64,000 nt of DNA, taken from assembly GCF_900129615.1 (NCBI RefSeq), contig NZ_FQWI01000004.1, positions 186,001-250,000 of the forward strand, in the 5' to 3' direction. Both the position numbers and the translations under genes were made by a program. This DNA comes from Pectobacterium carotovorum. Lineage in GTDB: Bacteria > Pseudomonadota > Gammaproteobacteria > Enterobacterales > Enterobacteriaceae. Position 1 is the stretch's first letter, and each line of letters opens with the position of its first letter. Below, piece after piece: positions 56,858-64,000 of the stretch. The notes below the pieces were generated by a model that saw nothing but the letters and a program-made list of their open reading frames with translations, was not told the DNA's origin and did not search any database.

Positions 56858-57429
56858 TAATCCAGGCTCCCTTTGTTCTCTGTCCAGTTTTCTTGTAGCA
56901 GACGATGATAGCCGTCCCAGTCAAATGCTGGGCCGGGGTCGGTTTTACGGCCCGGAGCGATGTCGCTGTGTCCGGTAATGCGCGACAGCGTAATGGGATA
57001 GGCCCGCATTAACAGGCGTGTAATCGCAGCCAGTGAGTGATACTGCTCCGCGGTAAAAGGCAGCGTATCCGTCCCTTCCAGCTCAATGCCAATAGAGAAA
57101 TCATTGCAGCGTTCCCGGCCTTCAAACACCGAAACGCCAGCATGCCAGGCGCGCTGATCGAAAGGTACATACTGTGTGATTTGCCCATCACGGCGAATCA
57201 GGCAGTGTGCCGCGACGCGTAAATGGGAAATATCGGCGAAATAGGGATGCGCCGAGGGATCCAAAGTAGCCGTAAACAGTTGATCAATATACGGGCCGCC
57301 AAACTCACCGGGCGGCAGACTAATATTGTGGATCACCAGTAGGGAAGGCACCTCATTATTCGGGCGACCATCATAATGTGGTGAAGGTGTGTGTGTAATG
57401 TCGGATAACCAGCCATTTTCCAAAAGCAT
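56857..57429 (-). CDS. ampD: N-acetyl-anhydromuramyl-L-alanine amidase
   Basis: A 190-residue cytoplasmic zinc amidase that cleaves anhydro-muropeptides during cell-wall recycling and so keeps AmpR-controlled ampC off. Zinc ligands: H34 in [11 protein letters not shown] in ITGHSDIAP and D in KTDPGP. Length and partner ampE are standard. Confidence 0.95.
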   Translation of the reverse strand: MLLENGWLSDITHTPSPHYDGRPNNEVPSLLVIHNISLPPGEFGGPYIDQLFTATLDPSAHPYFADISHLRVAAHCLIRRDGQITQYVPFDQRAWHAGVSVFEGRERCNDFSIGIELEGTDTLPFTAEQYHSLAAITRLLMRAYPITLSRITGHSDIAPGRKTDPGPAFDWDGYHRLLQENWTENKGSLD

Positions 57430-57847
57430 CGGCGATAACCTCGCATCGTATCGTTTGCCGGCTGAATCAGGCGAAAAATCAATTTCAGGTATAAAACCAT
57501 GTAACCAAAAGTCCTTGTATCCAAGATACCATGTTTCACGCCATGCTATCTATTCAACTGGGTATCAATAGGTTTTACCGTTTGTTTTGTGATATTCGCG
57601 CCAGTTTTCCTGCCTGAAAGTAATCCCGATATCTTTTTTAGTAAGGTGAAATCCCTAACACCATTATGTGATTAAAGTCACATTACAAATGTAATAGAGC
57701 AATAACAGGCAATCGTTTTCGTGCATTGCGTCTATTTTTACTTAAAATGCATGACAAAATTATCTTCTGATTTTTTTAGATATTACCAAAACTTATTTTG
57801 CGGTCTCACGTACGACGTACATGACGTCTAACACTATGGTACTTAAC
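57430..57847. promoter_or_regulatory. ampD-tsx divergent region
   Basis: About 418 bp. It contains the CRP site at 57667-57682 and an AT-rich promoter stretch for tsx. No gene seen. Confidence 0.55.
57667..57682. promoter_or_regulatory. CRP site upstream of tsx
   Basis: TGTGATTAAAGTCACA is an exact TGTGA-N6-TCACA match, 165 bp before tsx. E. coli tsx is likewise controlled by cAMP-CRP, with CytR and DeoR. Confidence 0.85.
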
Positions 57848-58708
57848 ATGAAAAAAACTTTCGCTGCAGGCGCCTTGCTCGCCCTGTCATGCTCAATGCC
57901 TGCTCTTGCCGACAGCAATAAAGCCGAATATCTGTCCGACTGGTGGCATCAGAGCATTAACGTCGTCGGCAGCGCCCACACCCGTTTCGGACCGCAACTG
58001 AACAGCACGACCTACCTGGAATACGAAGCGTTTGCACGTAAAGACTGGTTCGATTTCTACGGCTACGCCGATGCGCCTAAATTTTTTGGTGGCGATCCCG
58101 ACAGCCGTGGCATTTGGGACAAAGGCTCTCCGCTGTTTGTCGAGATCGAACCACGCTTCTCTATTGATAAGCTGACGGGGGCTGACCTCAGCTTTGGTCC
58201 GTTTAAAGAGTGGTACATCGCCAATAACGTTATTTACGATCAGGGTCGCAACAGCGGTTCACGCCAAAGTACGTGGTACATGGGCTTAGGTACCGATATT
58301 GATACCGGCACCGATCTGTCTCTGTCAGTGAACGGCTATGCCAAATACCAATGGCAGAACTACGGCGCAGCGAACGAAAACGAGTGGGACGGCTACCGTG
58401 TAAAAGTGAAATACTCTTACCCACTGGGTTCGATGCTGGGCGGCAACGTCTCGTATATCAGCTTTACCAATTTCGATTTCGGTTCAGAACTGCGTGATAA
58501 ATCGAATGCAAGCCGCACCAACAACTCCATTGCCTCCAGCCATATTCTGGCGCTGGGCTACGACCACTGGCACTACTCTTTCGTCGCACGTTATTTCCAC
58601 AACGGCGGCCAATGGGCTGATGGCGCAGAGCTCAATTTCGGCAAAGGTCCGTTTGAAGTGAAATCTACCGGTTGGGGCTACTACCTGGTCGTTGGTTACA
58701 ACTTCTAA
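57848..58708 (+). CDS. tsx: Nucleoside-specific outer-membrane channel Tsx
   Basis: A 286-residue beta-barrel porin for nucleosides. Signal peptide ends with PALA; the mature protein shares long runs with E. coli Tsx ([52 protein letters not shown]) and ends in phenylalanine. ATG 57848 gives the normal signal peptide; no good ribosome-binding site is seen, only a weak A/T-rich leader. It sits between ampD and nadC, which are adjacent in E. coli. Confidence 0.95.
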   Translation: MKKTFAAGALLALSCSMPALADSNKAEYLSDWWHQSINVVGSAHTRFGPQLNSTTYLEYEAFARKDWFDFYGYADAPKFFGGDPDSRGIWDKGSPLFVEIEPRFSIDKLTGADLSFGPFKEWYIANNVIYDQGRNSGSRQSTWYMGLGTDIDTGTDLSLSVNGYAKYQWQNYGAANENEWDGYRVKVKYSYPLGSMLGGNVSYISFTNFDFGSELRDKSNASRTNNSIASSHILALGYDHWHYSFVARYFHNGGQWADGAELNFGKGPFEVKSTGWGYYLVVGYNF

Positions 58709-58719
58709 AATCGCACCCC

Positions 58720-58750
58720 TTTCCGGCGATCGGAGATCGCTCGCCGGAAA
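58720..58750 (+). terminator. Hairpin after tsx
   Basis: Ten-bp stem TTTCCGGCGA / TCGCCGGAAA with a further internal inverted repeat (CGAT/ATCG), 12 bases after the stop. No T-run, so a partial terminator or stabiliser. Confidence 0.5.
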
Positions 58751-58804
58751 GTTAATAGCAGTAACAGATTGAATTGTAATAACTATTCATTCTGGATGTC
58801 CTGA

Positions 58805-59743
<939 letters not shown>

Positions 59744-60065
59744 CCGTTCCTCTATTTCTCCCGGCGAGGTGCTATTTCGCACCTCGTTTCTCTGCCTCTC
59801 ATCCTCTCGCACACCATCGTAACGCCATAGACTGACAATCCCACACGAACGTCCTGCCCCGACAGCGTGAAAATTGCGCCTCTGCTCGCAAAAAATTTTC
59901 AATCCTCTGCAAATATCTAAAAACATGTCGTGGCGCTTTCCTGTTTCACCTTTCCCTGCTCGTCAGCCTTCACGCGCTTTTCTATGCTGCCAGCCATCCG
60001 TATGGATTTCTGTAACGCAACATTTATGCGCCACAAAATTTATATGCAACAACAGGGAAATCAAC
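59744..60065. other. Intergenic region between nadC and ppdD
   Basis: About 320 bp. It holds the nadC terminator at its start and the ppdD promoter. A frame open upstream of ppdD has no family similarity. Nothing else is seen. Confidence 0.5.
59765..59790 (+). terminator. Terminator of nadC
   Basis: An 8-bp stem CGAGGTGC / GCACCTCG with a 6-base loop followed by TTTC, 21 bases past the stop codon. Confidence 0.7.
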
Positions 60066-60512
60066 ATGACAACACAACAAGGATTTACGCTGATTGAGCT
60101 GATGATCGTCATTGCGATCGTCGCCATCCTCAGCGCTATTGGCGTACCGGCTTATCAAGGCTATCTGCAAAAAGCAGCGCTGACGGACATGCTACAAACG
60201 ATGGTGTCTTATAAAACGCCAGTCGATCTCTGTGGTCTGGAAAATGCCGCTTTTACGGCCTGCAATGCAGGTAATCAGGGAATACCGGGCAGCAAATCTT
60301 CACGCTATGTCAGCGCCGTTAGCGTCACTCAAGGGGTGATTACGCTGACTGGACAATCCACTCTGCAAGGGTTGCGCGTTATTCTGACACCAACGTGGGA
60401 TACCGAAATCGGCGCTTCACGCTGGACGAAAAACTGTGCCACGGATGGCAACGCAGAGAGCCTGCAATCCGCCTGTCAGGACGTTTTCCGTTTCGATAAT
60501 ACGGCAGGCTAA
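60066..60512 (+). CDS. ppdD: Type IV major pilin / prepilin
   Basis: A 148-residue type IVa prepilin: short leader MTTQQG cut before FTLIELMIVIAIVAIL with the conserved Glu5, then a C-terminal globular domain with cysteines near C51, C61 and C128-C142. GGGA lies upstream of ATG 60066; a longer open frame would bury the leader. It would form the type IV pilus with HofB and HofC and leave the other assembly genes elsewhere. Confidence 0.93.
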   Translation: MTTQQGFTLIELMIVIAIVAILSAIGVPAYQGYLQKAALTDMLQTMVSYKTPVDLCGLENAAFTACNAGNQGIPGSKSSRYVSAVSVTQGVITLTGQSTLQGLRVILTPTWDTEIGASRWTKNCATDGNAESLQSACQDVFRFDNTAG

Positions 60513-60514
60513 TC

Positions 60515-61999
60515 ATGACAGATTCCTCCTTCTCCTCCGAGCATACGCTCAGCGAGTTACAGACGCTGTGCCGACGTTATCAGGCCCTGTTGCTCAGCCT
60601 CGATGAACAAACGCTGTCGGTCGCCGTCACGGCGTCCCCTTCTGCGGAAATGATTGCCGCGCTGCGTTTCGCCAGCAATCGCCGAATTATGGTAGAACAA
60701 TGGCCACAGGCCAGAATGGAACAGCAGCTTAACCCGGTGAACGCCGTTGCCGAGCCCACAGAAACCTACCATGCCGGCACTTATAACAGCACTCATCACA
60801 ACAGCACCGGGCAACAGGATCATGACGACGATTCCCCCGTTGCACAGTTTATCCATCAAACGCTGCGTCTCGCCATTCAGCGGCGCGCCTCTGATATCCA
60901 TTTTGAGCCGTTACTGGACAGCTATCGCGTGCGACTACGCATCGACGGCGTGCTACAGGCCATATCCGCACCGCCTCCCGAACTGACGAACCGTATTACC
61001 GCGCGGCTGAAAATCATGGGCAAGTTGAACATCGCCGAACGGCGATTGCCGCAGGACGGCCAATTCAGCCTGACGCTGGATCAACAGGCCTATTCGTTGC
61101 GCATCGCTACGCTGCCCGTGCAACAGGGAGAAAAAGTCGTACTGCGTATCTTGCAAACGCATCAGCAGGAGCTGGCACTGGATAAACTTGGGCTCACCGC
61201 AAAGGCATTACAGCAGGTGATTAGCGTGCTGAGCGCCTCACAGGGGATGCTGTTAGTCACGGGCCCAACGGGCAGTGGAAAAACCGTCACGCTTTACAGC
61301 GCAATACGTTGGCTAAATGAGTGCAGCCGCAATATCTGTAGCGTAGAAGATCCAGTTGAAATCCCCCTGGAGGGAATCAACCAAACAGCAATCAATCCCA
61401 AAGCCGAACTGGGCTTTGGCCGAATTTTACGAGCACTGCTGCGACAGGATCCAGACGTCATTATGATCGGTGAAATACGCGATGCCGAAACCGCAGAAAT
61501 TGCGGTAAAAGCCGCACAAACCGGCCATCTGGTCATGTCCACACTGCATACCAATTCTGCCGTAGAAACATTAACTCGCCTCAGTCATCTCGGCATCCCC
61601 GGTTACCTGCTAGCCGCGGCGCTAAAACTCATCATCGCCCAACGCCTTGTTCGTCGGTTATGCCCGCACTGTAAAACCCCAGGAGAACCGCTACTTTCAC
61701 TGCCAAACGACGTATGGCAAGGGCCACTACACCATTGGCAAGCCCGCGGCTGTAGCCACTGTTTTTCTGGCTACTATGGCCGCGTCGCGCTCTATGAATT
61801 GTTGCCTATCACGCCAGATTTTCAGGTCGCACTGGCGGGCAACACCAGCACAGGTGAATTATCCGCACTGTCTCACAACTCAGGTTTTCCAACGTTGCTG
61901 ACCGCAGGGCTTGAGTTGGTCAACGATGGCCTGACCTCACTTGCTGAAGTCTACCGTGTGGTGGGCGATGAGCGATCCATGAATCAGGAGGCGCAATGA
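60515..61999 (+). CDS. hofB: Type IV pilus assembly ATPase (GspE/PilB family)
   Basis: A 494-residue assembly ATPase with Walker A GPTGSGKT, Asp box VEDPVEIPLEGINQ, Walker B DPDVIMIGEIRD and His box GHLVMSTLHTNSA. The tetracysteine zinc site is CPHC ... CSHC. It powers pilin polymerisation in the cytoplasm. It follows ppdD by 2 bases and overlaps hofC by ATGA. Confidence 0.93.
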   Translation: MTDSSFSSEHTLSELQTLCRRYQALLLSLDEQTLSVAVTASPSAEMIAALRFASNRRIMVEQWPQARMEQQLNPVNAVAEPTETYHAGTYNSTHHNSTGQQDHDDDSPVAQFIHQTLRLAIQRRASDIHFEPLLDSYRVRLRIDGVLQAISAPPPELTNRITARLKIMGKLNIAERRLPQDGQFSLTLDQQAYSLRIATLPVQQGEKVVLRILQTHQQELALDKLGLTAKALQQVISVLSASQGMLLVTGPTGSGKTVTLYSAIRWLNECSRNICSVEDPVEIPLEGINQTAINPKAELGFGRILRALLRQDPDVIMIGEIRDAETAEIAVKAAQTGHLVMSTLHTNSAVETLTRLSHLGIPGYLLAAALKLIIAQRLVRRLCPHCKTPGEPLLSLPNDVWQGPLHHWQARGCSHCFSGYYGRVALYELLPITPDFQVALAGNTSTGELSALSHNSGFPTLLTAGLELVNDGLTSLAEVYRVVGDERSMNQEAQ

Positions 62000-63201
62000 G
62001 GCTACAGCGCTTATATCACTGGCAAGCCATCACGTCTGAGGACGAATTTATCGATGGAGAACTCATTAGCACACATCGCCAGCACGCCTATGCCAGCCTG
62101 ATTGCGCAGGGCTACCAGCCGCTTCTCGTAAAAGCCGGCCATTACCTGTCGCTACGCGACTGGAAACGTGAACAGCTAGGCGAGTTAATCAAACAGCTTG
62201 CTGCCCTGCTACAAGCCGGATTACCGCTGCTGGAAGCATTAAAACTGGTATCGGAACAGCATGAACGCCCCAGCTGGCGTTGCGTATTACGGGATGTGCG
62301 TACCCATGTTGCTCAGGGAAATTCGTTCTCTGAGGCGTTACAGGAATACCCGCATATCTTTCCCGTTCTGTATCGTTCCCTCATTGCCGTCGGCGAATTG
62401 ACCGGGAAACTAGATGCATGCTGCCTACAGCTCGCTCAGCAGCAAGAAAAACAGTCCAGACTGCAACAGAAAGTCATCAAAGCGCTACGCTACCCCTGCT
62501 TTGTTTTGGCAATTGCCATAGTGGTCAGCATGATGATGTTGACGCTGGTTCTGCCCGAGTTTGCGTCGCTCTATTCCTCGTTCGATACGCCGTTACCGTG
62601 GTTTACCCGTCAGTTGCTCCATCTGGCAGAGTTAGTAACTGACTACGGATTCATTGGGTTACTGGTACTCAGTAGCCTGATCGTGGGGTACGCCCGCTTG
62701 AGGCAGAAACGGCCATTATGGAAAATTCGAGAGCAAGAGTGGCTGCTGAAGCTTCCTATCGTATCCAGCCTGCTACGCGGTAAATCGCTAAACCAGATAT
62801 TCCATATTCTCGCCATGACGCAACATGCCGGTTTGACGCTCCCGGAAGGACTGGATGCCGCCGCGACAATCCGTCACCCGCTTTATCAGACCGCGATTCA
62901 ACAAATACAAGCGCAACTGCATCAGGGCACGTCGCTATACCATGCCACACAGCATCATGCTTCTCTGTTCCCTGCGCCTTGCCCGCAGTTAATTCGCGTG
63001 GGAGAAGAAACGGGTGCGTTGGATGCGATCTTTACACAACTGGCAGAATGGCATGAGGGTCGGGTACAACAGCAGGCGGACATGCTGACACAAACGCTGG
63101 AACCGTTGCTGATGATGGTCGTCGGGGGAATGGTCGGGGCACTGGTGATTGGCATGTATTTGCCTATCTTCCAGTTGGGGAATGTATTGGCCGGAGCCTG
63201 A
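61996..63201 (+). CDS. hofC: Type IV pilus inner-membrane platform protein (GspF/PilC family)
   Basis: A 401-residue polytopic protein with two GspF repeats: LAALLQAGLPLLEALKLVSEQ and TQHAGLTLPEGLDAAATI. Three membrane spans lie near residues 165-190, 215-235 and 370-395. It forms the inner-membrane platform with HofB. It is coupled to hofB through a 4-base overlap. Confidence 0.93.
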   Translation: MRLQRLYHWQAITSEDEFIDGELISTHRQHAYASLIAQGYQPLLVKAGHYLSLRDWKREQLGELIKQLAALLQAGLPLLEALKLVSEQHERPSWRCVLRDVRTHVAQGNSFSEALQEYPHIFPVLYRSLIAVGELTGKLDACCLQLAQQQEKQSRLQQKVIKALRYPCFVLAIAIVVSMMMLTLVLPEFASLYSSFDTPLPWFTRQLLHLAELVTDYGFIGLLVLSSLIVGYARLRQKRPLWKIREQEWLLKLPIVSSLLRGKSLNQIFHILAMTQHAGLTLPEGLDAAATIRHPLYQTAIQQIQAQLHQGTSLYHATQHHASLFPAPCPQLIRVGEETGALDAIFTQLAEWHEGRVQQQADMLTQTLEPLLMMVVGGMVGALVIGMYLPIFQLGNVLAGA

Positions 63202-63285
63202 ACCGACCAATACAGCACGACAACGTTTACACGTTAGGCCGCACGCTCTCGCTAACAGCAAAAAGACGGCGCGTAACAGCGGCAG

Positions 63286-64000
63286 CTATCCGTTGAAAAT
63301 ACGGTTTTCCTGTTCAGCCACGCGGATAAACGTTGTACGCTTCGTCAGCTCTTTCAAACGGGATGCACCAACATAGGTGCAGGCCGACCGCAGGCCGCCA
63401 AGAATATCGCGTACGGTATTGTCTACCGGACCACGCAGAGGCAATTTCACGGTTTTTCCTTCTGCGGCACGGTACTCTGCCACGCCACCAACGTGACGCT
63501 CCATCGCAGATGCGGAACTCATGCCGTAGAACAGCATCATTTTCTCACCGTTTTCTTCAACGATAGTGCCTTCACATTCATCATGTCCTGCCAACATACC
63601 GCCCAGCATGACGAAATCGGCTCCGCCACCAAATGCTTTCGCGACATCGCCCGGCATGGCGCATCCGCCATCGCTCACGATTTGCCCACCGAGACCATGT
63701 GCTGCATCGGCGCATTCGATCACGGCAGAAAGCTGAGGGTAACCGACACCCGTTTTAACGCGCGTCGTGCAGACAGAACCTGGGCCAATACCAACTTTCA
63801 CAATATCCGCGCCGGAGAGGATAAGCTCTTCCACCATTTCACCGGTCACGACGTTTCCAGCACAGATAACTTTGTCTGGGCAAGCCTCGCGTGCTTTTTG
63901 CAGGAACGTGACAAAGTGCTCGGAATAACCATTGGCCACATCAATACAGATAAATTTCAGCTCAGTCGACAACGCTAAGATTTGCTTTAACTTGATGAAA
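63286..64000 (-). CDS. guaC: GMP reductase (C-terminal part)
   Basis: The last ~237 codons of guaC, whose start lies beyond the right edge. Active-site loop [18 protein letters not shown] (catalytic Cys), [30 protein letters not shown] and C-terminal [18 protein letters not shown] are identical or nearly so to E. coli GuaC. It converts GMP to IMP in purine salvage. The frame is open to the window end. Convergent with hofC as in E. coli. Confidence 0.95.
   Translation of the reverse strand, partial: FIKLKQILALSTELKFICIDVANGYSEHFVTFLQKAREACPDKVICAGNVVTGEMVEELILSGADIVKVGIGPGSVCTTRVKTGVGYPQLSAVIECADAAHGLGGQIVSDGGCAMPGDVAKAFGGGADFVMLGGMLAGHDECEGTIVEENGEKMMLFYGMSSASAMERHVGGVAEYRAAEGKTVKLPLRGPVDNTVRDILGGLRSACTYVGASRLKELTKRTTFIRVAEQENRIFNG

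Overview
The window looks like chromosome from a soft-rot enterobacterium, most likely Pectobacterium or a close relative. The right half carries the conserved enterobacterial neighbourhood guaC-hofC-hofB-ppdD-nadC-ampD-ampE-aroP-pdhR-aceE-aceF-lpd, and acnB-yacL lies further left in the same relative orientation. Plant-cell-wall functions are spliced into or beside it: a family 11 rhamnogalacturonan lyase, a GH43 arabinofuranosidase-like enzyme with a GPH transporter, an acetyl-xylan-esterase-like hydrolase and several sugar-acid catabolic clusters. I saw no rRNA, tRNA, transposase, phage module or CRISPR array.

Layout. 0-5.2 kb: the start of a divergent unknown gene, then a tightly coupled operon of a sugar ABC binding protein, a half-length BadF-type kinase relative, a full-length BadF-type (GlcNAc-kinase-like) kinase and a Tat-exported metallophosphoesterase; the divergent promoter region holds a perfect CRP site between two identical 16-bp palindromes. 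5.7-8.3 kb: a metal ABC transporter behind a Zur-type box, with a 36-codon membrane-peptide ORF overlapping the ATPase start. 8.4-12.2 kb: a lipocalin-like protein, then deoR-type regulator, pdxA2 and dtnK (D-threonate-type catabolism). 12.4-18.5 kb: a six-gene operon (Fe-alcohol dehydrogenase, DHDPS/NanA-type aldolase, Na+ symporter, cytoplasmic BNR/Asp-box protein, YhcH-family protein, SDR) that looks like an uncharacterised sugar-acid pathway. It is followed by a LacI-family regulator with two tandem helix-turn-helix domains and a PTS (ascorbate-type IIA, IIB, IIC) plus fructose-6-phosphate aldolase operon.

22.9-26 kb: yacL and acnB. 26.5-44.2 kb: an accessory block between acnB and lpd, containing a DUF3060 protein, an RtcB-family ligase, a BigR/YgaV-like ArsR regulator, a catecholate-type TonB receptor with a divergent AraC/PchR-like regulator, an MmgE/PrpD protein, a large lipoprotein of unknown function, an esterase with a KdgR-like operator, an unknown 236-residue protein, the rhamnogalacturonan lyase, and an MFS/serine-hydrolase/LysR module. 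44.2-51.4 kb: the pyruvate dehydrogenase operon (lpd, aceF, aceE, pdhR) with PdhR boxes. 52-64 kb: aroP (TyrR box), the GPH/GH43 arabinan pair, ampE-ampD, tsx (perfect CRP site), nadC, the type IV pilus genes ppdD-hofB-hofC, and the end of guaC.

How it fits together: the accessory genes feed sugars and sugar acids from plant polymers into central metabolism, where pyruvate dehydrogenase and aconitase B sit. The best candidates for undescribed biology are the BNR-containing sugar-acid operon (12.4-18.5 kb), the double-HTH LacI regulator, the half-kinase/kinase/Tat-phosphoesterase operon with its looped-operator-like promoter, and the small ORF translationally coupled to the Zur-controlled metal transporter. 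All functional calls are from reading motifs and remembered family sequences; no database search was run.
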